A stretch of 39,784 bases of DNA, from the NCBI GenBank assembly GCA_031274465.1, contig JAISQC010000109.1, forward strand, positions 1-39,784. The letters are read 5' to 3'. The notes beneath the pieces are model-generated. The model did no database searches, was not told where the DNA came from, and was given only the letters and a program-made list of their open reading frames with translations. The position numbers and the translations under genes were made by a program. This document shows, in pieces, positions 31,431-38,920 of the stretch. The stretch is from Synergistaceae bacterium. Its GTDB lineage: Bacteria > Synergistota > Synergistia > Synergistales > Synergistaceae. Numbering within the stretch: the first letter of the stretch is position 1; the number at the start of each line of letters is the position of its first letter.

Positions 31431-32606
31431 TCAGTCGCCGACATTGAAGGACGCCACTGACGCCACGGTGTGCTCGCCCAGAACGTCCTTGTTGGTGTAT
31501 CCCCTTATCTCGTATTCGCCCTTCTCTGCCGGAGCGTTGAAGACGTACGCCCCGTCGCTGCCGGCGATGTATTTGTACGCCAGGAACTCCCCCTGCCGCG
31601 CGCCCTTCGCGCATATGCCTAGCACCGCCCCTTCGTCGAGCATGTATTTAGGGACTCCGTTCACGTTGACCGTCATCTCCTCGCCCGGGGCGTAGCTGAG
31701 TTTGACGGGCGCGGCGCTATAGGTTCCAAGCGAATTTCCCTCCACCGTGAACTCCGTTTTCGACACCGTGGTCGCGTCGGTCAAAACCTGACCGTTCGAA
31801 AAACCGCGCAGCTCGTATTTCCCCGGCTCGCGGGGCGCCTGCAGCCCCACTTGCCCGTATGCCGACCTGACATATTCGCACGACAGGTACTTCCCGGGCG
31901 CCGCTCCATCCCGAAACACCCCGACGAGCGCGTTGTCGTCGAGCATCTCCTGAGGCACCCCCGACACGGTGACCACTATCGGCTCCATGGGCGAGTAGGA
32001 TTTCTTCCCGAGCGTCGCGGAATAGGCCCCCGCCGAATCGCCGGACACCGAGAACGGGGCTTTCGCAACCGCCGTCCCCTCGGTGAAGACCGAACCGCTC
32101 GAATAGCCCGCCAACTCGTAAGGCCCGCGGACGAGCGGCGCGCGGAGCTTGAACGATTCATCCCTTTTGTGGATGTACTCCCACGAGGCGAACTTCCCGT
32201 GCGGGGCGCCGGGCGCCCGTATCCCCACAACAGCGCTGTCGCCTATCATCTCCGAAGGAACCCCGGAGACCCGGACCTTCATTATCTCACCGGGGAAAAA
32301 ATCAGTCTTTGGAATGTGGATCGAATAAGCCGCGCCGCTCCCGTCCGGCGAGAGCGCATAGGCCGACACGCCTGGACGGGCCGCTTGGTCGGGCAGCTCC
32401 GGGCGCATTGCCGCGCGCTCCGACGCGAGAGCCCAGAAAAACCACCCCGCTGCGGCGACGGCGAGCGCGAGGGCCACCGCTATGACCGGCAGAAAAACAG
32501 AATTGTCGCTCAAACGGGTCTTCCTGCGCCTTTTGTATCTGATCTTCGCATCCTTGGGCTCGCCGTTGCGGGCGTCTTCGTTGCGGGCAATACGAGTTTC
32601 CGGCAT
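31431..32606 (-). CDS. Membrane-anchored protein with three tandem beta-rich domains
   Basis: 391 residues, no family recognised. A basic cytoplasmic head (KIRYKRRRKTRLSDNS) is followed by one membrane helix (about 38-60) and then three tandem units of about 95 residues. Each unit shows Y-S-x-x-x-x-K-x-x-(Y/F)-x-P-x-E, V-S/N-G-V-P-x-x-M, (A/V)-(V/L)-(V/L)-G-(I/V), a G-K/E-(F/Y) pair, (P/E)-x-(P/G)-x-Y-E-(L/I)-x-G-(Y/F)-(S/T) and a closing F-x-V. They look like extracytoplasmic immunoglobulin-like or other beta-sandwich modules. The ATG at 32606 lies nine nt after GGAGG; a nearer ATG overlaps that site. Confidence 0.75.
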   Translation of the reverse strand: MPETRIARNEDARNGEPKDAKIRYKRRRKTRLSDNSVFLPVIAVALALAVAAAGWFFWALASERAAMRPELPDQAARPGVSAYALSPDGSGAAYSIHIPKTDFFPGEIMKVRVSGVPSEMIGDSAVVGIRAPGAPHGKFASWEYIHKRDESFKLRAPLVRGPYELAGYSSGSVFTEGTAVAKAPFSVSGDSAGAYSATLGKKSYSPMEPIVVTVSGVPQEMLDDNALVGVFRDGAAPGKYLSCEYVRSAYGQVGLQAPREPGKYELRGFSNGQVLTDATTVSKTEFTVEGNSLGTYSAAPVKLSYAPGEEMTVNVNGVPKYMLDEGAVLGICAKGARQGEFLAYKYIAGSDGAYVFNAPAEKGEYEIRGYTNKDVLGEHTVASVASFNVGD

Positions 32607-32656
32607 TAGGGCCATCCTCCACCTGTCTTGCAATTCTTCGTAAGCTCACCAGATAA

Positions 32657-32665
32657 ATTCTATCA
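32657..32665 (-). promoter_or_regulatory. Candidate extended -10 promoter, triple-repeat gene
   Basis: Minus strand TGATAGAAT (32665..32657), about 50 nt before the start codon. An A5T5 tract (32688-32697) sits just upstream of where the -35 box would be. Confidence 0.45.
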
Positions 32666-32814
32666 GTAATTTTACCACCGGCGCGGCAAAAATTTTTCAT
32701 CCGCGCGGACCCGGTTTCGAAAAAACGCCGCAGCTCTTTGTGGCATTGGCTTAGGCCATTCTGCCGATGTTCGCGTTTATACGCAGGCCGGCGTAGCGTC
32801 AAAACGAAGAGGCG

Positions 32815-32823
32815 TGTTAGAAT
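32815..32823 (+). promoter_or_regulatory. Extended -10 box directly before cls
   Basis: TGTTAGAAT ends eight nt before the cls ATG at 32831. If it is the promoter, transcription would begin at or next to the start codon. No Shine-Dalgarno sequence lies in the gap. Confidence 0.4.
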
Positions 32824-32830
32824 CGTTTTC

Positions 32831-34393
32831 ATGAGGCATCGCGAGTCGCTTTGGAAAAAATTTCTCACCGTCGCGCTGTTCGCATTCGCGTTGGGTCTTT
32901 TGCCCTATTTTTGGCGGGCCGGCTTCGTCGGGACGCGCGAAGCCGCCACAGGCGGATACGGAGGCGTCGCCTCGTACGCCAAGGCGATGTCCAGATACAT
33001 CCCGCACCTGCTGACCGCCTACGTCGCGTGCATAGCGGCGCTCGTCTTCATGGAGGGCCGCAACCCGGACAGGACGATACTCTGGCTTATGACCCTCGTC
33101 TTCATACCGGTGATCGGGATCGTCCTGTACATCCTCCTCGGGCCGGATTTCAAAAGGATGAAGATGCGGCGGATGTTCAGGCCGACCCGGTCGCATCCCA
33201 GGAGCGAGACCCTTGCCTGGCGGCAGGCGTCGGACAGGGTGCGCAAGGCGGCCACGCTCGCATTCAGGAGCTCGAACGCGCATCTGTGCGAACGCAACGA
33301 AGTGGGGCTGCTGGTGGACGGCACGGAGGCCTTCGGGGCCATAAAGCGCGAGCTGGAGCGCGCCAAACGCTATATAAACATAGAATACTACATCTTCAGG
33401 GACGACGCGCTGGGGCAGGAGATCGCGCGCATCCTGCGGGAAAGGTCGGCGGCCGGGGTCCGGGTCCGAATGTTGCTGGACGGCGTCGGAAGCTGGAAAC
33501 TTGGGAGGGCGCTGATAGGCGCCATGCAGCGTGACGGGGTGGACGTGCGCACCTTCATGCCGGTGTCGTTCCCGTTTTTGCGCAGCAGGCTGAACTTTCG
33601 CAACCACCGCAAGATAATAGCGATAGACGGGGCCGTCGCCTTCACAGGGGGGCTCAACGTCGGGCTGGATTACCTGGGCGAGGGGCCGCTTGGGCACTGG
33701 CGCGACACTCATGCGGTTTTTCGCGGCGAGGCGGTGCGCGCGCTCGACGCGGTTTTCCTCTCCGACTGGGAGATCGTCACAGGGGAAAATCCGGCGCCGG
33801 ACGACGCTGAGTCCTCCGATGGATGCGGAGGGGGCGCCCCGCTGCCAGTCGTCCCGCTGCAAATCGTGCCGAGCGGCGGATCGGCGTGGAGGTCGATACG
33901 GCAGATGTATTTCATGATGATCACCGAGGCGCAATGGAGGATATGGATAACGACCCCTTACCTGATACCGGGGGACGAGATACTCGAAGCCCTGAAGATA
34001 GCCTCTCTCTCGGGCGTGGACGTGAGGCTGCTGATTCCAAAGACCAGCGACCACTTCCTCTCCCATTGGGCGGGGTTCTCGAACGTGGAGGATCTGCTGC
34101 GGGCTGGCGTCAGGATATGGCTTTACGAAAAAGGCTTCGTCCACGCGAAGACGCTCGTCATGGACGGCGAGATAGCGTCCGTGGGCACGGCAAACCTGGA
34201 CAACAGGAGCCTCGACATAAACTTCGAGGTTCAGGCGTTCATATACGACGAAAAAATCTGCGAGTCCATGTCAGAACAGTTCGTCAAAGACCTTGCCGAC
34301 TCGACCGAATGCTCGCTCTCGGAGTGGGAAAAACGCGGCGTCGCGCATAAAATCCTCGAATCGGTCGGCAGGCTGTGGTCATCTCAGGTATGA
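32831..34393 (+). CDS. cls: Cardiolipin synthase, phospholipase D type
   Basis: 520 residues. Two or three N-terminal membrane helices (about 11-30, 57-75, 85-105) are followed by two PLD domains. HKD motif 1 is NHRKIIAIDG with FTGGLN after it (near 260); motif 2 is HAKTLVMDGEIASVGTANLDNRS (near 440). It condenses two phosphatidylglycerol molecules to cardiolipin. The short cytoplasmic LLGPDF segment after the second helix is typical of this family. The start ATG 32831 begins just before the first helix; it has no ribosome site, see the promoter entry. The stop overlaps the next gene (ATGA). Confidence 0.93.
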   Translation: MRHRESLWKKFLTVALFAFALGLLPYFWRAGFVGTREAATGGYGGVASYAKAMSRYIPHLLTAYVACIAALVFMEGRNPDRTILWLMTLVFIPVIGIVLYILLGPDFKRMKMRRMFRPTRSHPRSETLAWRQASDRVRKAATLAFRSSNAHLCERNEVGLLVDGTEAFGAIKRELERAKRYINIEYYIFRDDALGQEIARILRERSAAGVRVRMLLDGVGSWKLGRALIGAMQRDGVDVRTFMPVSFPFLRSRLNFRNHRKIIAIDGAVAFTGGLNVGLDYLGEGPLGHWRDTHAVFRGEAVRALDAVFLSDWEIVTGENPAPDDAESSDGCGGGAPLPVVPLQIVPSGGSAWRSIRQMYFMMITEAQWRIWITTPYLIPGDEILEALKIASLSGVDVRLLIPKTSDHFLSHWAGFSNVEDLLRAGVRIWLYEKGFVHAKTLVMDGEIASVGTANLDNRSLDINFEVQAFIYDEKICESMSEQFVKDLADSTECSLSEWEKRGVAHKILESVGRLWSSQV

Positions 34394-35559
34394 AAGGCCC
34401 GCGCCCTAACGGAGAGCGGATCTCGGACAAAAACGGCTTCTGGGCGGCGTCAGTCTGCCTGATATCCGTGGCTCACCTTCATGTCTACCTGGCCGTGGGG
34501 CGCCATCTCCCCTTCGCCTACGAAGCAGTGTGGCTCGCCGTGGGGGTCGCGTCGGTCATATCCTCGTACGCCGCCCACCGCATAGCCCCTCTTCGCCCGG
34601 TTTTGGGGTGGATGCCGCTCAATGCGGCGCTCCACCGCTGCGGCGCCTGCTGGAACGTCTTCGTCATCCTGGCGTCGTGCCTGCTGTTCGCCTCGCGGGC
34701 CGCGCCGGCGGTTGGGCGGATGCCGCTTGACGCCAGGTTCGCCCTGTCGTGCGCCGTCTCTTTCGCCGTCTGCGTTTACGGGCTGGTCGAAGGGAGCGTG
34801 GTCCGCACAGTGCAGGCCGAAATCCGCACCAAGAAGCTTCCGCGCGGCAGGAGGCTGCGCATCGCGCACCTGTCGGACCTGCACATAGGCCCGTTCATGT
34901 TTTTTTCCTTCGCGGACCGGGTAGCTCGGGCAGTGAAAAGCGCTTCGCCCGACCTCGTCGCGATCACCGGGGACATCGTCGATGGGCCGGTCGGCGACGA
35001 CGCAGGGATATTCCCGCGATACGCCCCGTTCGCCGACAAGTTCGGCGAGATGGCGGACGCCCCGCTCGGGGCTTGGGCTGTCCCGGGAAACCACGATTAC
35101 TACGACGGTTTCGGCAACTCGCGGGATTTCATGAAGCGCGCCCGGATCAAATTGCTGCGCACCGAGAAGGCGGACTTGGGGGACATCGTCTTAGCCGGCG
35201 CCGACGACATGGACCACAAAACGTGGTCCGAGACGCCGCGCATGACCAAATCGGAAGAACTGCTCGAATCGCTGACCGAGGCGGAGAGAGGGAAATTCGT
35301 CGTGCTCATGAGGCACAGGCCGAAAATAGAGGCGACTACCGTAGGGCTCTTCGACCTGCAGCTATCGGGGCACACCCACGGGGGACAGATGTTCCCGCTC
35401 CCGTCGTCGAGGCACAGGATACCGGGAAGGCCAAGGGGGCTGCTCGCGCTAGGCCGCGGGGCATACCTGTGCGTTACGAACGGGGCCGGTTTCGTAGGTC
35501 CCCCGATGCGTTTTTTCGCACCAGCCGAGATAGTGGTCATCGACCTGATCGGAGAGTGA
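34390..35559 (+). CDS. Membrane metallophosphoesterase (YkuE-like)
   Basis: 389 residues. About four N-terminal helices (roughly 20-145) are followed by a calcineurin-type phosphoesterase domain with all metal motifs: LSDLHIG (DxH), TGDIVDG (GDxxD), PGNHDYY (GNHD) and SGHTHGGQ (GHTH). The order membrane region then phosphoesterase matches the YkuE/YaeI group. The substrate is unknown; placement after cls suggests lipid turnover. Start ATG overlaps the cls stop. The 3' end overlaps convergent nrdG by 23 nt. Confidence 0.9.
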   Translation: MKGPRPNGERISDKNGFWAASVCLISVAHLHVYLAVGRHLPFAYEAVWLAVGVASVISSYAAHRIAPLRPVLGWMPLNAALHRCGACWNVFVILASCLLFASRAAPAVGRMPLDARFALSCAVSFAVCVYGLVEGSVVRTVQAEIRTKKLPRGRRLRIAHLSDLHIGPFMFFSFADRVARAVKSASPDLVAITGDIVDGPVGDDAGIFPRYAPFADKFGEMADAPLGAWAVPGNHDYYDGFGNSRDFMKRARIKLLRTEKADLGDIVLAGADDMDHKTWSETPRMTKSEELLESLTEAERGKFVVLMRHRPKIEATTVGLFDLQLSGHTHGGQMFPLPSSRHRIPGRPRGLLALGRGAYLCVTNGAGFVGPPMRFFAPAEIVVIDLIGE

Positions 35560-36043
35560 CAAGCCCCGCCAGGACGCGCGCGGGGTCCTCTATGACCCTC
35601 TGGTTCGAGCTGCCCTTGAAAGGGGTTTCGAGCGTTCGGAGGCTCTGCACGAACCTGCCGTCCACAAGCGCGTCCGCGCATCCGGCCAGCGCGATCTCGT
35701 CCGGGTCGCTCCGCTCCGCTATCTCCTCGATTGTATAGCCCGTGTATATCCAGAGGTTCGAGCCGAACTCGCGTACCCGCGCCGCGAACAACAGCAACTC
35801 CCGCGCCTGCGCCAACGGCTCACCGCCTGATATGGTGACCCCGCCCATGAGAGGGTCGCTTGAGGCATGGGCCAGAAAACCCGATATCAGCTCGTCCGGG
35901 CTCGCCTCGTAGCCTCCGAGGGGGTCGTGGGTCCCTGGGTTGTGGCAGCCGGGGCAGCGGTGGGGGCAGCCCTGGACGAACACGACGTAGCGCAGTCCAG
36001 GCCCGTCCACTATCGATTCCCCGATTACGGCGCTCAAACGCAC
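35537..36043 (-). CDS. nrdG: Anaerobic ribonucleotide reductase activating protein
   Basis: 168 residues, radical-SAM enzyme that puts the glycyl radical on NrdD. The iron-sulfur motif CPHRCPGC (CxxxCxxC) is near residues 26-33, preceded by DGPGLRYVVFVQG; then GGVTISGGEPL and LWIYTGYTIEE. Starts at GTG. It is 79 nt downstream of nrdD with a GC hairpin in between, so likely one transcript under the cobalamin riboswitch. Its last 23 nt overlap the convergent phosphoesterase gene. Confidence 0.95.
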   Translation of the reverse strand: MRLSAVIGESIVDGPGLRYVVFVQGCPHRCPGCHNPGTHDPLGGYEASPDELISGFLAHASSDPLMGGVTISGGEPLAQARELLLFAARVREFGSNLWIYTGYTIEEIAERSDPDEIALAGCADALVDGRFVQSLRTLETPFKGSSNQRVIEDPARVLAGLVTLRSGR

Positions 36044-36076
36044 CTCGAACGCCGCTCCGCCGAGCAGAAACTAACG

Positions 36077-36095
36077 GCGGGGCATCCTCCCCCGC
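36077..36095 (-). promoter_or_regulatory. Hairpin in the nrdD-nrdG gap
   Basis: GCGGGG/CCCCGC, 6-bp stem with 7-nt loop, no T-run on the minus strand. It may protect or process the nrdD mRNA 3' end while allowing read-through to nrdG. Confidence 0.35.
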
Positions 36096-36122
36096 GCATA
36101 TTCAATGCTTTTCGTTTCGGCC

Positions 36123-38447
36123 TCATATACCGTGCTTCACCCTGTCGCGCTCCTCGGCGCGTTTCGCGTTGTTGAAGCGTTCGAGGGTCCCGACCAGGTA
36201 GCCGGTTATCCTCCGTATCCGTTCGAAATTGCGCCCTCCGGACCCCTCCGCCCTGCCGCATTTCGGGCAGCGGTCCCCGATTATCCCGCTGTACCCGCAC
36301 GCCGGATCCCTGTCCACCGGGTGGTTTATCGAGCCGTAGCCGATCCCCCGCTCCGCCATGTACCGCACGACCCGCTCGAACGCCTCCGGGTTGTGGGAGG
36401 CGTCCCCGTCTAGCTCGACGTAGGTTATGTGCCCGGCGTTCGTCAGTTCGTGATAGGGGGCTTCGATCGATATTTTTTTTGCGGCCGATATTTTATAGTA
36501 TACGGGCACGTGAAAGCTGTTGGTGTAGTACTCCCTGTCGGTGACGCCCTCTATCGCCCCGAATTCAGCCGCGTCGAGGCGCACGAAGCGGCCCGAGAGC
36601 CCTTCAGCCGGGGTGGCCAGAAGCGTGAAGTTCAGCCCGGTGGCCTCCGTCTCCCTGTCGAGCCGCTCGCGCATGAAGCGGGCGATGTCGAGGCCTAGGG
36701 ACTGGGATGACTCGTTCTCGCCGTGGTGGTATCCCGACAGCGACTTCAATGCCTCGGCGAGCCCTATGAAGCCGACCGACAGCGTGCCGTGCCTCAGCAC
36801 GGGCGCGACTTCGTCGTTCCACCCCAGTCGCTCGCTGTCGAGCCATATCCCCTGCCCCATGAGAAACGGGTAGTTGCGCACCTTTCTCGAGCACTGTATC
36901 CTGAACCGCTCCATGAGCTGCTTTATCACGAGTTCGATCTTTTCCTCCAGGCGGGAGAAAAAAGCGGCGATGTTCCCGCTCGACATTATTGCGATGCGCG
37001 GCAGGTTTATCGTCGTGAAGCTCAGGTTCCCGCGCCCATTGCTTATCTCCCGGCCCTTGTCGTGGGCGTTCCCGATGACGCGCGTGCGGCAGCCCATGTA
37101 GGCTATCTCGGTCTCGGTCCGCCCCTGCACGTAGTAGCGGGCGTTGAACGGCGCGTCCATGAACGCGAAATTCGGAAAGAGGCGTTTTGCCGAAACCCTG
37201 CACGCAAGCTGGAACAGGTCGTAATTTGGATCGCCGGGGTTGAAGCTCACCCCGCTTTTGACGCGAAATATCTGTATGGGGAAAATCGGAGTCTCGCCGT
37301 TGCCGAGCCCGGCCTCCGTCGCCAAAAGAAGCGACCGGGTTGCCATGCGCCCTTCCGGCGACGTGTCCATTCCGTAATTGACGCTCGAAAACGGCGTCTG
37401 GGCGCCAGCCCGGGAGTGCATCGTGTTGAGGTTGTGGACGAACCCCTCCATCGCCTGCAGAGCCGCGCGTTCAGTCGCCGCAGCCGCGTGGCGCGCCGCG
37501 AATTCCTGCGCCCGCATAACCGCCCCATCCTCGAACCCCGCTTCGAGCAGACGCGCGCGCTCGGCGTCCGCGTAATCCCCCCCGCCTTCTAGCGACGGGG
37601 CTTTGCCCGCGCTTTTGAGGGCCGAATGCGCCCTGCCGGCCGCTTCGAGATCGGCGCCGTCCAAAACCAGCTCAAGCGCCGTGCTTAAAAATTCGCGGTA
37701 TTTTCGAGCGTAGGTCTTAGCGATGCCGACTGCCATCGCGTAGTCGAAATTGACGATGCTCTGGCCCCCGTGCTGGTCGTTCTGGTTGCTTTGGATCGCT
37801 ATGCAGGCAAGCGCCGAATAAGAGGCTATGTCGTTCGGCTCCCTCAGGACCCCGTGCCCCGTCGAAAACCCGCCTTCGAAGAGCTTGAGCAGATCTATCT
37901 GGCAGCAGGTTGTCGTGAGCGCGTAAAAATCCAGGTCGTGGATGTGGATGTCTCCGGCCTTGTGTGCGTTTGCGAAGCGCGGGTCTATGACGAACATCTC
38001 GTAGAACTTTTTGGCGCCTTCCGAGCCGTACTTGAGCATCGTCCCCATCGGAGTGTCCGCGTCTATGTTAGCGTTCTCCCGCTTGCTGTCGCACTCCGTC
38101 GCGCCTTTGAACGCGATGTCCTCGTACGTCTTCATCAGCGAGGCCTTCATCTCGCGCACCCGCGTGCGCTCGGCGCGGTACAGAATATAAGCGCGCGCCG
38201 TGCGGACGCAGCCGCAGTCGATCAATGCCGACTCGACGACGTCCTGTATCTGTTCGACTGCCGGCGAGATGATCCCAGTCGATTCGATCTTCTCCTCCAC
38301 GATCTTCGCTATGCGCTCGTGCGCGCTCTCGCCCCCGGCGTCAAACTCCTCCCCTGTCGCCCTGAAAGCCTTGCATATCGCCCCCGCTATCTTTCCCCGG
38401 TCATAGCCTACATGCCTTCCGTCCCGCTTGCGTATCGTCCTTATCAT
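36123..38447 (-). CDS. nrdD: Anaerobic ribonucleoside-triphosphate reductase
   Basis: 774 residues, class III reductase making dNTPs by glycyl-radical chemistry without oxygen. An N-terminal ATP-cone covers about 1-95 (RKRDGRHVGYDRGKIAGAI to RAYILYRAERTRVRE). The barrel follows (IHIHDLDFYALTTTCCQIDL, NFDYAMA, FSSVNYG). The C-terminus has CPKCGR zinc cysteines next to the glycyl radical segment ACGYSGIIGDRC, and YVELDGDASHNP. The start is the ATG at 38447, seven nt after GGGGG; ATGs at 38453 and 38465 lie in or before that site. Controlled by the cobalamin riboswitch upstream. Confidence 0.96.
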   Translation of the reverse strand: MIRTIRKRDGRHVGYDRGKIAGAICKAFRATGEEFDAGGESAHERIAKIVEEKIESTGIISPAVEQIQDVVESALIDCGCVRTARAYILYRAERTRVREMKASLMKTYEDIAFKGATECDSKRENANIDADTPMGTMLKYGSEGAKKFYEMFVIDPRFANAHKAGDIHIHDLDFYALTTTCCQIDLLKLFEGGFSTGHGVLREPNDIASYSALACIAIQSNQNDQHGGQSIVNFDYAMAVGIAKTYARKYREFLSTALELVLDGADLEAAGRAHSALKSAGKAPSLEGGGDYADAERARLLEAGFEDGAVMRAQEFAARHAAAATERAALQAMEGFVHNLNTMHSRAGAQTPFSSVNYGMDTSPEGRMATRSLLLATEAGLGNGETPIFPIQIFRVKSGVSFNPGDPNYDLFQLACRVSAKRLFPNFAFMDAPFNARYYVQGRTETEIAYMGCRTRVIGNAHDKGREISNGRGNLSFTTINLPRIAIMSSGNIAAFFSRLEEKIELVIKQLMERFRIQCSRKVRNYPFLMGQGIWLDSERLGWNDEVAPVLRHGTLSVGFIGLAEALKSLSGYHHGENESSQSLGLDIARFMRERLDRETEATGLNFTLLATPAEGLSGRFVRLDAAEFGAIEGVTDREYYTNSFHVPVYYKISAAKKISIEAPYHELTNAGHITYVELDGDASHNPEAFERVVRYMAERGIGYGSINHPVDRDPACGYSGIIGDRCPKCGRAEGSGGRNFERIRRITGYLVGTLERFNNAKRAEERDRVKHGI

Positions 38448-38463
38448 AGCCATGCCCCCAGAC

Positions 38464-38492
38464 ATAAAAAAAGAATCGCGCACACGCACGAT
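38464..38492 (-). terminator. Intrinsic terminator in the nrdD leader
   Basis: On the minus strand ATCGTGC and GCGCGAT pair (one G-T pair) around GTGT at 38492..38475. A T-run broken by one C (TTCTTTTTTT) follows. It ends directly before the nrdD translation start region, the usual place for a riboswitch-controlled terminator. Confidence 0.75.
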
Positions 38493-38497
38493 CCCAC

Positions 38498-38515
38498 AAG
38501 CGGCTGACGCCGCTT
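38498..38515 (-). promoter_or_regulatory. Second expression-platform hairpin
   Basis: AAGCGGC-GTCA-GCCGCTT, a perfect 7-bp stem between the aptamer and the terminator. It may take part in the switch or act as a spacer helix. Confidence 0.45.
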
Positions 38516-38564
38516 CGCATCCCGTGCCCCCGCAGGAATGGCGCGACGCGCGCGCCGATTGCAA

Positions 38565-38748
38565 GCCCGCCCCGGCGGCCGGTCTCCTGGCTCGTCATCG
38601 ACCTCCCCGGCGCCTTCCCGGCCCCCTGTTTGGGGAATCGGTGGCGTGATGCCGGTTCGTCAGACCTACAGTGGCGGGCACCGCGCCGGATTTTTTCTGC
38701 ATTCGCCGGCTTCCCATGCTCCGCTCGGGGCTAAATTGAAAATTTCAC
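38565..38748 (-). ncRNA. Cobalamin riboswitch upstream of nrdD
   Basis: Minus strand carries the conserved aptamer pieces in order: GGGAAGCCGGCGAATGC (38715..38699), AATCCGGCGCGG, GCCACTGT (38675..38668), the GGGAAGGCGCCGGGGAGG region, GATGACGAGCCAGGAGACC with the B12 box (38594..38577) and the closing GGCCGCC. It is followed by a terminator and nrdD. Known logic: bound adenosylcobalamin shuts off B12-independent reductases when the B12-dependent enzyme can work. Confidence 0.93.
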
Positions 38749-38755
38749 GCTAGAA

Positions 38756-38783
38756 ACTATATATCCACCGCCCGAAAAGTCAA
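38756..38783 (-). promoter_or_regulatory. Promoter of the riboswitch-nrdDG transcript
   Basis: Minus strand TTGACT (38783..38778), 16-nt spacer, TATAGT (38761..38756). Expected transcript start near 38749, just before the aptamer. Confidence 0.6.
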
Positions 38784-38853
38784 GCGCCCGCGAAAAACGA
38801 CGGGCAATCCCTGCAGGCAGACGCATGAGAAAAGTCAGCCGGCGCAGAGGTTA

Positions 38854-38862
38854 TGCTAAAAT
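38854..38862 (+). promoter_or_regulatory. Candidate extended -10 promoter of the carboxylesterase gene
   Basis: TGCTAAAAT (38854-38862), no good -35 box, about 58 nt before the ATG, which has a G-rich ribosome site (GGTGGGGGG). Confidence 0.45.
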
Positions 38863-38920
38863 ATTTAAGTAAGGATATTACCGCTATGGTTCATCGGCGA
38901 AGATCAAGGTGGGGGGAAAT

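Noticed and set aside
32777..34144. 455-codon minus-strand frame opposite cls
   Set aside because: Antisense of a certain cardiolipin synthase gene; no conserved features or ribosome site.
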